Assembly (NCBI GenBank): GCA_049889415.1
Contig: JBMHDL010000010.1
Coordinates: forward strand, 1 to 64,000
DNA: 64,000 bases
Direction: 5' to 3'
DNA from: JAYQKL01 sp049889415
GTDB taxonomy: Bacteria > Pseudomonadota > Alphaproteobacteria > RS24
The position numbers and the translations under genes are program-made. The notes under the pieces are model-generated. The model ran no database searches. It was not told the DNA's origin and was given only the letters and a program-made list of their open reading frames with translations. The stretch's first letter is position 1. Every line of letters starts with the position of its first letter. This document shows positions 52,376 to 60,513 of this stretch, in pieces.

Positions 52376-53830
52376 TTAAAAATCAAACGGACTTAAGCCG
52401 CGGACCTGCTCATTGAGCTTGATGGGCCGGTTGATCGGTGGGGTGGCGCGCTGCTGGCAGTTCTGGCGCTCGCATAGTCGGCAATTGATGCCGATCAAAG
52501 TGTCTTTTACGGTCTGCTCAAAATCATGACCGGCGGCGTAAACCAGCCTATTGGCATGGGCGATTTCACAGCCCAGCCCGATCGCAAACTGATTGCCCGG
52601 AACACCAAAGCCTGAAGATGTTCTCCCGACGGTGCGGGTGATGGAAAAATAGCGAGTCATGTCCTCCATCTGGATGATCTGCGTTAAGATCTGCCCCGGA
52701 ACGCGGAAGGCATCATGAATATGCCAAAGCGGGCAGGTGCCGCCAAAGCGGGAAAAGTGAAACCCGGCGGCAGCAAAGCGTTTAGAGATGTTGCCGGCAT
52801 TATCGACCCGGATCAGGAAAAAGGGGATTCCTTTGAGTCCCGGGCGCTGCAACGTTGTCAGCCGATGGCAGACCTGCTCAAAGCTGGTGGCAAATCTGCG
52901 CCCCAGCAAAGTAATGTCATATCCCGTTTCCTCTGCGGTTTTCAAGAATGCCTCGTAAGGCATCAGCAGAGCGGCAGCAAAATAATTCGCCAGGGATTTT
53001 CTGGCCAGACGCTTGGTTTCCTCATTTTCAAAACCGGCTAAATCAACCTCTTCCTCCAAGACTGTTCGGTTTTCGAGATAGGCCAACTCATAAGCCAGCT
53101 GAAAGCAGCGTCCCGGCTGGTCGAGCAATTCAGAGATAAAAACGGTCTGGCGATGATGGTCATACCGGCGCAATGTGCCGCCCATCATTTCAGAGGTGGC
53201 GATGCGAACCTTGATTCTGTGCTGTTCGGACAAATAGTTGCGCAATACAAGGTATGGCTCATCCGTATCCAGACCGATGGTGCCGTAAAGTGTTTCCGCC
53301 GCCTCATCCAAGGCGCTGAAATGATTGGACTGCTGATTGATGAAATCGCGCACCTCTTCATGCGACAGATCCACAGTATGGCGTTCGCCCGGACCTTTAT
53401 CGTCCAGCTTCTGAGCCAAAATATTTGTTGTGGTTGTGTTTTCCCGGAAGGTTTGAAACAGGCGCGCAATCGCATCGGCGGCGACGGGACTGACGCCGGC
53501 GATTTCCTTGATTTCCTGCTCGGTGATTTGAGTGTCGGCAAAAAAAGGGTCGGCGAACACTTCCCTGAGTTGGGCGTAGGCGCGCGCCTCCTCGTCGCCG
53601 GCCAGACCACGTGGATCGATGTCAAACGCTTCCACCAGACGCAGGAGTATTTGCGCCGAGATTGGTCTTTGGTCGCGCTCAATCAAGTTCAAATAGCTGG
53701 TCGAGACCCCTAAAGCGTCGGCCATGGCCGCCTGGGTGAGTCTTAATTCGCGGCGAAGCCGGCGGATGCGGGCGCCGGCAAACAGTTTTCTTTCCACAAA
53801 GCCGTCTTTGTTTTTGTTTTTTGTTGCCAT
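52376..53830 (-). CDS. XRE-family regulator of short-chain acyl metabolism (ScfR/RamB-like), divergent from aceA
   Basis: 484 residues. The N-terminal XRE HTH (about 18-72, LRLTQAAMADALGVSTSYLN) is followed by a central IrrE/ImmA-like domain in which the HExxH site is replaced by YELAYLE. The C-terminal DUF2083 region has conserved cysteines (CRLCERQNCQQRA) and the typical GLSPFDF end. Relatives (RamB, MccR, ScfR) sense acyl-CoA or redox state and control glyoxylate-shunt or methylcitrate genes. It is divergent from isocitrate lyase across a 308-base spacer with palindromes, so aceA is the likely target. Confidence 0.9.
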   Translation of the reverse strand: MATKNKNKDGFVERKLFAGARIRRLRRELRLTQAAMADALGVSTSYLNLIERDQRPISAQILLRLVEAFDIDPRGLAGDEEARAYAQLREVFADPFFADTQITEQEIKEIAGVSPVAADAIARLFQTFRENTTTTNILAQKLDDKGPGERHTVDLSHEEVRDFINQQSNHFSALDEAAETLYGTIGLDTDEPYLVLRNYLSEQHRIKVRIATSEMMGGTLRRYDHHRQTVFISELLDQPGRCFQLAYELAYLENRTVLEEEVDLAGFENEETKRLARKSLANYFAAALLMPYEAFLKTAEETGYDITLLGRRFATSFEQVCHRLTTLQRPGLKGIPFFLIRVDNAGNISKRFAAAGFHFSRFGGTCPLWHIHDAFRVPGQILTQIIQMEDMTRYFSITRTVGRTSSGFGVPGNQFAIGLGCEIAHANRLVYAAGHDFEQTVKDTLIGINCRLCERQNCQQRATPPINRPIKLNEQVRGLSPFDF

Positions 53831-53861
53831 AATAAAACCAACATAAACAGAGGGTTAATTA

Positions 53862-53923
53862 GTAAAGTTTACAATATTTACAAAATCAACAAAAAACAAT
53901 AGAAAATTTGTAAATATATTTAC
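53862..53923. promoter_or_regulatory. GTAAA/TTTAC palindromes, candidate operators of the ScfR/RamB-like protein
   Basis: GTAAA-g-TTTAC (53862-53872), a further TTTAC (53877-53881), and the perfect 14-bp palindrome GTAAATATATTTAC (53910-53923). They lie 32-93 bases upstream of the regulator's own start and upstream of the putative aceA -35. This is a plausible binding region for autoregulation and aceA control. Confidence 0.5.
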
Positions 53924-53980
53924 TTTAATATTATCAATTGCTTAACATTAACCTTGAACTGCCTTGTAAAAGCTGTATTT

Positions 53981-54021
53981 AGCTCACTGTGGAAACACAT
54001 CGGATTGTGTGAGCTTTTTCT
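53981..54021 (+). promoter_or_regulatory. Inverted repeat with T-run at the head of the aceA leader
   Basis: AGCTCAC (53981-53987) and GTGAGCT (54009-54015) are a perfect 7-bp inverted repeat, with ACACA/TGTGT as an inner alternative, followed by TTTTTCTC. It could be an attenuator-type terminator if transcription starts upstream. It could equally be an operator, because the putative -10 overlaps its left arm. Confidence 0.45.
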
Positions 54022-54039
54022 CGGGGGAGTTTAGGGCTC

Positions 54040-54111
54040 ATGCACACCGTTTCTGCGGCCATGATAAGTGCCTCCCATTTAGGGTTATCATGGCCGCACT
54101 TTCCGCCTTAA
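54040..54111 (+). CDS. Possible 23-residue leader peptide (upstream ORF) of aceA
   Basis: ATG at 54040, TAA at 54109, product MHTVSAAMISASHLGLSWPH then FPP. GGGGGAG lies about 11 bases before the ATG, a little far for an ideal site. The ORF contains both arms of the 14-bp stem at 54054-54098, so translating it would open the hairpin. It ends 27 bases before aceA. This may be chance; there is no codon-bias evidence at this length. Confidence 0.25.
   Translation: MHTVSAAMISASHLGLSWPHFPP
54054..54098 (+). promoter_or_regulatory. Perfect 14-bp stem-loop in the aceA leader
   Basis: TGCGGCCATGATAA (54054-54067) pairs perfectly with TTATCATGGCCGCA (54085-54098) around a 17-base loop that contains CCTCCC and CCC-attta-GGG. 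No T-run follows, so it is not a simple terminator. It ends 40 bases before the aceA ATG. The loop CTCCC could pair with GGGAG at 54024-54028. It is a candidate cis-acting RNA element or a protein-binding palindrome. Confidence 0.6.
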
Positions 54112-54138
54112 GACCGGCCATTTGAACAAGGAAATGCC

Positions 54139-55743
54139 ATGACCAAATATCACGATCTCATCCAACAATTTGAACAACAAAAGCAAGCCAACGGCTTGGC
54201 ATGGAAGGGCGTCAATCCGGAATATGCTGCCAGAATGCGTATTCAAAACCGCTTCCAGACAGGTCTGGATATTGCCCGCTACACGGCCTCCATCATGCGT
54301 GCCGACATGGATGCCTACGATGCGGACTGGACAAATTACACCCAGTCATTGGGTTGTTGGCACGGTTTCACCGCGCAGCAAATGCTGATGGCAATCAAGC
54401 GCCACCAGAAATCAACGACCCGCCGCTATGTTTATCTTTCAGGATGGATGGTTGCGGCACTGCGTTCTGATTTCGGACCTTTGCCTGATCAGTCCATGCA
54501 TGAAAAGACGGCTGTTGCCGGCCTGATTGAGGAAATCTACACATTCCTGCGCCAGGCGGATGCGCGCGAACTGCGTCATATTTTCGCTGACCTTGACGCC
54601 GCCCGCGCTGGTGGCGGAGATGAAACGGCAATTATTGAACAGATTGACAATTATGAAACCCATGTTGTGCCGATTATCGCCGACATTGATGCAGGTTTCG
54701 GCAATGAAGAGGCGACATATCTGCTTGCTAAGAAAATGATTGAAGCCGGTGCATGTTGTATTCAGATTGAAAATCAGGTGTCAGACGCCAAGCAGTGCGG
54801 CCACCAGGATGGCAAGGTGACGGTTCCGCATGAGGACTTCCTGGCAAAAATCAACGCTGTGCGCTATGCCTTCCTTGAACTGGGGGTCGAGGATGGTGTC
54901 ATTGTTGCGCGGACCGATTCTCTTGGGGCTGGTTTGACCCAGAAAATTCCAGTGTCTGCCCAACCGGGTGATCTGGCCGATCAATATAATGCTTTCCTGA
55001 AAACCGAACCGGTCACGGATGTTTCGCAGGTAGCCCATGGTGAGCAGGTTCTGGTTCAAGATGGTCAGACCGTCAAGGCGGTCCGTCTGCCCAACGGCCT
55101 GTATGCTTTCAAGGATGATACTGGCGAAGACCGCGTGGTTCTTGATTGTGTCACCAGCCTGCAAAATGGCGCCGACCTGTTGTGGATTGAGACCGAAAAA
55201 CCCAATGTGGCCCAAATTGCCGGCATGGTGAATCGCATCCGCGAGACAGTACCCAACGCCAAGCTCGTTTACAACAACTCCCCGAGCTTCAACTGGACGC
55301 TGAATTTCCGTAAACAGGTGTTTGAAGAGTGGCAGGCGGCTGGCAAGGACGTTTCAGCCTATCCTGACCCGGCTCAGAACCCGCAAGGTCTGATGGATGC
55401 GTCATTTGACGACAGCGAGCTTGCCGTTGAAGCCGACCGGTTGGTTCAGAGCTTCCAGAAAGATGCTTCACGCGAAGCCGGCATTTTCCACCATCTCATC
55501 ACATTGCCGACCTATCACGACACAGCGCTTGGAACCGATGTTCTGTCTGAAGGTTATTTCGGTGAGCTTGGCATGTTGGCCTATGTCCGGGATGTTCAGC
55601 GGCGTGAAATCCGGCGTGGCATGGCCTCGGTCAAGCACCAGGATCTTGCCGGTTCCAATATCGGTGATGATCACAAGGAATATTTCTCCGGTGACAACGC
55701 TCTGTTGGCGTCGGGTGAAGACAATACCATGAACCAGTTCTGA
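54139..55743 (+). CDS. aceA: Isocitrate lyase
   Basis: 534 residues, the long bacterial subfamily. The catalytic signature reads SDAKQCGHQDGKVTVPHEDF, with KQCGH in place of KKCGH as usual in this subfamily. VPIIADIDAGFGNEEATYLL binds metal and glyoxylate, and YNNSPSFNWTLNF follows later. It splits isocitrate to glyoxylate and succinate, needed for growth on acetate, fatty acids or other C2 sources. AAGGAAA precedes the ATG. It is divergent from the ScfR/RamB-like regulator and closed by a terminator. Confidence 0.97.
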   Translation: MTKYHDLIQQFEQQKQANGLAWKGVNPEYAARMRIQNRFQTGLDIARYTASIMRADMDAYDADWTNYTQSLGCWHGFTAQQMLMAIKRHQKSTTRRYVYLSGWMVAALRSDFGPLPDQSMHEKTAVAGLIEEIYTFLRQADARELRHIFADLDAARAGGGDETAIIEQIDNYETHVVPIIADIDAGFGNEEATYLLAKKMIEAGACCIQIENQVSDAKQCGHQDGKVTVPHEDFLAKINAVRYAFLELGVEDGVIVARTDSLGAGLTQKIPVSAQPGDLADQYNAFLKTEPVTDVSQVAHGEQVLVQDGQTVKAVRLPNGLYAFKDDTGEDRVVLDCVTSLQNGADLLWIETEKPNVAQIAGMVNRIRETVPNAKLVYNNSPSFNWTLNFRKQVFEEWQAAGKDVSAYPDPAQNPQGLMDASFDDSELAVEADRLVQSFQKDASREAGIFHHLITLPTYHDTALGTDVLSEGYFGELGMLAYVRDVQRREIRRGMASVKHQDLAGSNIGDDHKEYFSGDNALLASGEDNTMNQF

Positions 55744-55763
55744 TCCGTCAGTTTTGAAACTTG

Positions 55764-55799
55764 AAAGGCCTGCGGGTTTCTCGCGGGCCTTTTATTTTG
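55764..55799 (+). terminator. Terminator after aceA
   Basis: AAAGGCC-TGCG-ggtttct-CGC-GGGCCTTTTATTTT: a GC stem with T-run, 21 bases after the aceA stop. Its end overlaps the last codons of the convergent PPIase gene (stop at 55792). Confidence 0.85.
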
Positions 55800-56655
55800 C
55801 CTTTTGGATGACAGCATCCCCTCTCAGGGCCGCAATGCTCTCATCCAGAAACGCCTCAAACCCCATGGCTCGGTACATGGTTTCGACCTGATCCTGAACC
55901 GCATCGAAGGATGGCGGGGTTCCGGTCTCGCGCTCAACAATGTAAAGGAAGTGCCATCCGCTTCCGGCTTGGATAGCATCCGTCAAAGTCCCGGTCGGCA
56001 GATTGGTCAGTTTCTGCGTCAAAATAGGGCCGATATATTGCCCCAGTTCGGAGAGTGGGAGCAGTTTGGCCGGGATGGCGGGAGGAATGGCATCTCCGAA
56101 ATTGACGGAAACCTCCTCAAAGCTCGCGCCGGATTGGAACGCCTGACGGATGGCGTTCAGGCGTTGTTCGACATCTTCGCGTGCACCCCTGACAAAAATC
56201 CTTTTGACATGTATTGCGGCGCTTGGCGTGAATTCCTCAACATTGTCGTTGAAATAGGCCTGCAGGTCCGCCGTGTTGACGGTTTTGGTGTCCCAAACCT
56301 CTTTCAAACGGGCAATATAGGCGTTGGAAATCCGCCTCCGGATGTCGATATTCGTGATCAGAAACCCGTCAGCCAGCATTTTCTGAATCATCAGCTCTTC
56401 ATCAATCATCAGATCCAGAAGTTGATCCTGCTCCTCTTCCGTCAGGGCGCCGTTTTTGGCCATTTCCATATCCGCCCTGATCAGGTCAAAAGCTCCGGCG
56501 GCAACGGGTCTGCCGTTGACATGAGCAGCCGCCGGCAGGCTGTCATCAATCTGCGGTTTACCGGCATTTATCAAGCCGATGACGCCAATCATCAAGGCAA
56601 ACGCCAAGATGAGAGTCCCCAATTGTCCCCGCCATTTGATCGTTTCGTCCGCCAT
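55792..56655 (-). CDS. PpiC/SurA-like periplasmic peptidyl-prolyl isomerase
   Basis: 287 residues. One N-terminal membrane helix (about 14-30, LILAFALMIGVIGLINA) anchors a periplasmic SurA_N-like chaperone region (about 40-120; LLDLMIDEELMIQKMLADGF) and a parvulin-like domain (about 140-245; AIHVKRIFVRG, FGDAIPPAIP, SGWHFLYIVE). The parvulin core is divergent, so it may act more as a holdase. Target proteins are unknown. It is transcribed towards aceA and divergent from mutL. Confidence 0.8.
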   Translation of the reverse strand: MADETIKWRGQLGTLILAFALMIGVIGLINAGKPQIDDSLPAAAHVNGRPVAAGAFDLIRADMEMAKNGALTEEEQDQLLDLMIDEELMIQKMLADGFLITNIDIRRRISNAYIARLKEVWDTKTVNTADLQAYFNDNVEEFTPSAAIHVKRIFVRGAREDVEQRLNAIRQAFQSGASFEEVSVNFGDAIPPAIPAKLLPLSELGQYIGPILTQKLTNLPTGTLTDAIQAGSGWHFLYIVERETGTPPSFDAVQDQVETMYRAMGFEAFLDESIAALRGDAVIQKAK

Positions 56656-56796
56656 GATGACCCCCGCATGAATTTATACACAAACTTATCTCTAACAGGG
56701 GAGGCGCGACCTGCCAACAGTTGATATGCTGGGATATGGATTCGGCCTGCCCGCCCGAGCGGATCAGCAGGCGTCAACAGCAAAAGGAGCCGCATT

Positions 56797-58632
56797 TTGG
56801 ATCAGTCCCGGAAACCGGTTATCCAGCTTTTGTCGGAAGGGACCATCAACCGGATTGCAGCCGGGGAGGTCATCGAACGCCCGTTCAGCGCGGTCAAGGA
56901 ACTGGTGGAGAACGCCATTGATGCCGGTGCCGGGGCCATTGATGTTATGCTGGGGGCAGGTGGCAAATCCCTGATCAGCGTCACCGATGACGGTGTCGGC
57001 ATGATGGCGGAGGATTTGCAGCTGGCTGTGCAGCGTCATGCCACCTCAAAGCTGCCGGAAGGGGACAGGGGCGACCGCCTGTTCCATATTGCGACACTCG
57101 GATTCCGCGGCGAGGCGTTACCGTCTATCGGTGCGGTCGCCAAAATGACGATTACAAGCCGGGCTGCCGGGGCTGATACAGCCTTGCAGATCAAGGTCAA
57201 TGGCGGCACGGTCGAGCCGATCAGACCTGCAGCCGGGCAGAAAGGTACACATATTGATGTTGAGGACCTGTTTTATGCGACCCCGGCACGCCTGAAATTT
57301 CTGAAATCCGACCGGGCCGAAACTGCGGCCATTTCTGATGTCATCAAAAGGCTTGCCATGGCGCATCCCCATATCGGATTTTCCGTGACTTCTGATGGAC
57401 GCCGACTGTTCCATTACCCGGCAGAAATGGCTGGGGATGAGGCGGCGCAGTTGAACCGGCTTGGCCGGGTGATGGGCCGTGATTTCGCTGAGAACGCCGT
57501 TCCGGTCTATGCGGAGCGCGACGAGTATGTTCTGGCGGGATTTGCGGGCCTGCCGACCTACAACCAGGCAACGGCGCGGGCGCAATTCATGTTTGTCAAC
57601 GGACGGCCGGTCAAGGACAGGTTGTTGAGCGGCGCGGTGCGCGGCGCTTATCAGGATTTTTTGGCCCGTAACCGGCATCCGGCTATTGCCTTGTTTATCG
57701 AGGTGAGTCCTAGTGAGGTGGATGTAAATGTGCACCCGGCCAAGACGGAGGTGCGGTTCCGTGACCCGGCACTTGTGCGCTCAATGATTGTCGGCGGCTT
57801 GCGGGCGGCGTTGAATGAAGCCGGGCATCAGGCATCGTCAACGGTCGCGGATGCGGCTCTGTCCGCCTTTACGCCCGGTCCGTTCACGGCTGGAGGAGCG
57901 GCGTTCGGGGAACCAGGTCAGACTGCTCGACATCACTTTATGCAATCAACGGAAACCGGACACATACCGCAAAGTGGTTTTCAGGATCTTGGCGGTTTCA
58001 GCACACCGGCGCAGGCCCAGCCTGAGATGGATGATCGCGGGGTCGCGGCTGAGATGCCGCTCGGTCTGGCGCGGGCACAACTGCATGAAACCTATATCGT
58101 TGCCCAGACGGCTGACGGCTTGGTGATTGTTGACCAGCATGCCGCCCATGAGCGGCTAGTTTATGAGCGCATGAAAAAACAGATGGCGGATAACGGTATC
58201 GACAAGCAGCTGCTTCTTATTCCTGAGGTTGTTGAGTTGGACGAGGTCTCAGCCGGATTGCTGTTGGCCCGGGCGGCGGAACTGGCGGAATTGGGTTTCA
58301 TTATTGAGCACTTCGGCACCGGCACGGTGCTGGTCCGGGAGATTCCGTCACTTCTTGGCAAGACGGATATACAGGCATTGGTCAGGGATTTGGCGGAGGA
58401 AGTGTCTGAACTGGGCAATGCGCTGTCACTCAAGGAGCAATTGGCTGAGATTTGCGGGACCATGGCATGTCATGGGTCTGTGCGGGCAGGCCGGCGCCTG
58501 ACGCAGGACGAAATGAATGCGCTGTTGCGGGAAATGGAAGTCACACCGCATGCTGGCCAATGCAATCACGGCCGCCCGACTTATGTGGAGTTGAAAAAAA
58601 ACGAGATTGAAAAACTTTTTGGCCGGCGCTGA
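56797..58632 (+). CDS. mutL: DNA mismatch repair protein MutL
   Basis: 611 residues from a TTG start at 56797 with AAGGAG 8 bases upstream. The GHKL ATPase motifs are INRIAAGEVIERP, KELVENAIDAGA, VTDDGVGM, TLGFRGEALPSI and FVNGRPVKD. The C-terminal dimer domain carries the endonuclease motif DQHA-AH-E-RLVY-E, plus ACHGSVRAG and QCNHGRP, which complete the metal site. It should therefore be a nicking MutL of MutH-less bacteria. It is divergent from the PPIase gene. Confidence 0.96.
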   Translation: MDQSRKPVIQLLSEGTINRIAAGEVIERPFSAVKELVENAIDAGAGAIDVMLGAGGKSLISVTDDGVGMMAEDLQLAVQRHATSKLPEGDRGDRLFHIATLGFRGEALPSIGAVAKMTITSRAAGADTALQIKVNGGTVEPIRPAAGQKGTHIDVEDLFYATPARLKFLKSDRAETAAISDVIKRLAMAHPHIGFSVTSDGRRLFHYPAEMAGDEAAQLNRLGRVMGRDFAENAVPVYAERDEYVLAGFAGLPTYNQATARAQFMFVNGRPVKDRLLSGAVRGAYQDFLARNRHPAIALFIEVSPSEVDVNVHPAKTEVRFRDPALVRSMIVGGLRAALNEAGHQASSTVADAALSAFTPGPFTAGGAAFGEPGQTARHHFMQSTETGHIPQSGFQDLGGFSTPAQAQPEMDDRGVAAEMPLGLARAQLHETYIVAQTADGLVIVDQHAAHERLVYERMKKQMADNGIDKQLLLIPEVVELDEVSAGLLLARAAELAELGFIIEHFGTGTVLVREIPSLLGKTDIQALVRDLAEEVSELGNALSLKEQLAEICGTMACHGSVRAGRRLTQDEMNALLREMEVTPHAGQCNHGRPTYVELKKNEIEKLFGRR

Positions 58633-58653
58633 ATTTTCCTTCGGGCCGGCCAA
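58619..58653. terminator. Inverted repeat over the mutL stop codon, possible bidirectional terminator
   Basis: TTGGCCGGC (58619-58627) and GCCGGCCAA (58645-58653) form a perfect 9-bp stem around the mutL stop, between the convergent mutL and acyl-CoA dehydrogenase genes. No clean T-run follows on the plus strand, but TTTTT lies a few bases on in the minus direction. Confidence 0.55.
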
Positions 58654-58696
58654 TGAAAGGTGAACTGCTTTTGCGTGTTCGCCGCTTGTTTTTCGT

Positions 58697-59926
58697 TTAT
58701 TTTGATCTTTGTGACGGGTCCATATATTTGCGCAGCTCCAGTCGGGCGATGGCGCGGTTATGCACTTCATCTGGCCCGTCTGCGAGCCGCAATGTGCGCA
58801 TGCCGGCATAAGCGGAGGCCAACGGGAAATCCTGTGAAACCCCGCCGCCACCATGCGCCTGAATGGCATCATCAATGACTTTCAGGGCGATGTTCGGACC
58901 GGCGACCTTGATCATAGCAATCTCGCCTTGTGCCACCTTATTGCCGACCGTATCCATCATATAGGCCGCCTTCAGGCATAAAAGACGAGTCATTTCAATA
59001 TCCATGCGGGCGCGGGCGATCCGCTCCTCCCAGACCGAATGCTCAGCAACTTTTTTGCCGAATGCCGTGCGGGACAAAAGGCGCTTGCACATTATTTCAA
59101 GCGACGCTTCAGCCAAACCTATGGTCCGCATGCAATGATGTATCCGGCCCGGGCCAAGACGTCCCTGCGCGATTTCAAAACCGCGGCCTTCGCCCAGCAG
59201 CATATTTCCGGCAGGTACACGGACATTGTTGAGTTTCACTTCCATGTGGCCATGCGGCGCGTCGTCATAGCCAAACACGCTCAGATGCCTGACAATTTCG
59301 ACACCCGGCGCGTCAGTTGGGACTAAAATCATGCTCTGTTGCTGATGTTTGGGGGCGTCAAAGTCTGTCTTGCCCATGACAATAGCGATTTTACATCTTG
59401 GGTCACCGAGACCGGAAGACCACCATTTGCGCCCATTGATGACATATTCGTCGCCGTCGCGGACAATGCTGGTTTCAATATTGGTCGCGTCGGAAGATGC
59501 GACGTCCGGCTCGGTCATTAAAAAGGCCGAGCGGATTTCACCATTCAGCAAAGGTGTCAGCCATTGCTCTTTTTGGGCGTCATCACCATAGCGCGCCAGC
59601 ACTTCCATATTTCCCGTGTCCGGTGCGCTGCAGTTGAAAACCTCAGAACCCCAGGCCACTTTACCCATCAACTCCGCCAGCGGAGCATATTCCAGATTGG
59701 TCAGGCCGGCACCCTCGTCAAACTCCGGCAGGAACAGGTTCCACAGCCCTTCAGCTTTGGCCTTGGCCTTGATGTCGTCCAGAATGGCGGGAACTTGCCA
59801 GCGATCAGCACCAAAAGCGGCCATTTGCTCATTATAGGTCTGAATGTTCGGATATACATTTGCGTCCATGAAATTCTGAACGCGCTCAATCATTGCTTTT
59901 GTTTTTTCACTATAGTCAAAGTTCAT
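58697..59926 (-). CDS. Acyl-CoA dehydrogenase (ACAD10/11-like)
   Basis: 409 residues from the ATG at 59926, which has GGGGAGAAAG just upstream. It shows LNGEIRSAFLMTEPDVASSDATN, INGRKWWSSGLGDPR, GRIHHCMRTIGLAE and a C-terminal IQAHGGGGVSQDFPLA with RTLRLADGPDEVHNR. The pattern differs from short-chain enzymes and matches the ACAD10/11-related branch common in alphaproteobacteria. The substrate is probably a longer or 4-hydroxy acyl-CoA, not certain. It is convergent with mutL. Confidence 0.92.
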   Translation of the reverse strand: MNFDYSEKTKAMIERVQNFMDANVYPNIQTYNEQMAAFGADRWQVPAILDDIKAKAKAEGLWNLFLPEFDEGAGLTNLEYAPLAELMGKVAWGSEVFNCSAPDTGNMEVLARYGDDAQKEQWLTPLLNGEIRSAFLMTEPDVASSDATNIETSIVRDGDEYVINGRKWWSSGLGDPRCKIAIVMGKTDFDAPKHQQQSMILVPTDAPGVEIVRHLSVFGYDDAPHGHMEVKLNNVRVPAGNMLLGEGRGFEIAQGRLGPGRIHHCMRTIGLAEASLEIMCKRLLSRTAFGKKVAEHSVWEERIARARMDIEMTRLLCLKAAYMMDTVGNKVAQGEIAMIKVAGPNIALKVIDDAIQAHGGGGVSQDFPLASAYAGMRTLRLADGPDEVHNRAIARLELRKYMDPSQRSK

Positions 59927-59989
59927 GTCTTTCTCCCCTGTAGCACGCATATTGCCCTATGAGGTCAGACATTGCCAGCAGACTTTTTG

Positions 59990-60457
59990 TCACGAGCGTC
60001 GTTTGGCAAAAAAATCCCTCAGAAGATTCCCGCAGGCTGTTTCCCGGATGCCACCGTAGATTTCCGGACGGTGATGACAGCTTTTTTGATCAAAAAAACG
60101 CACGCCGTGGTCACAGGCGCCGGTCTTTTCGTCCGCGGCGCCGTAATAGATGCGCCGCAGGCGGGCAAGCGCAATAGCACCGGCACACATGGTGCACGGC
60201 TCCAGGGTGACATAGAGATCACAATCGAGCAGGCGCTCATTGTCGTTCTGTTTCGCCGCCGCCCGCAAAACCAGCATTTCGGCATGCGCCGTTGGGTCAT
60301 TCAACTCTTTGATGCGGTTGCCGTCCGCCGCCAGGATGGTGCCGTCAGGGGCGACCAAAACGGCTCCGACCGGCACCTCGCCCCGTGCCGAGGCTTTCTC
60401 AGCCTGATCAAGGGCGATGTCCATCGGACTGATATGAGTTGCGGATTTCATGTTCAT
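59990..60457 (-). CDS. tadA: tRNA-specific adenosine deaminase
   Basis: 155 residues with the zinc-deaminase motifs PTAHAEMLVLRAAAK (His-Ala-Glu) and LEPCTMCAGAIALARL (PCxxC), then YYGAADEKTGAC. It converts wobble A34 to inosine in tRNA-Arg(ACG). The start may be 60457 or the ATG at 60451. It is divergent from the pseudouridine synthase gene (56-base spacer). Confidence 0.94.
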   Translation of the reverse strand: MNMKSATHISPMDIALDQAEKASARGEVPVGAVLVAPDGTILAADGNRIKELNDPTAHAEMLVLRAAAKQNDNERLLDCDLYVTLEPCTMCAGAIALARLRRIYYGAADEKTGACDHGVRFFDQKSCHHRPEIYGGIRETACGNLLRDFFAKRRS

Positions 60458-60513
60458 AATGCTTTATACTGAATTTTCAGTGTCCATGAAGCATCATTTA
60501 CAGGCTACCCATT

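Larger units (their letters stand above)
53831..54138. other. Divergent control region of the regulator and aceA
   Basis: 308 bases with a regulator-side AT-rich half containing GTAAA/TTTAC palindromes, and an aceA-side half with two inverted repeats and a short ORF, described separately. A possible aceA promoter is TTGAAC (53954-53959), 16 bases, TATTTA (53976-53981), which would start transcription near 53988 and give a leader of about 150 bases. Confidence 0.6.
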
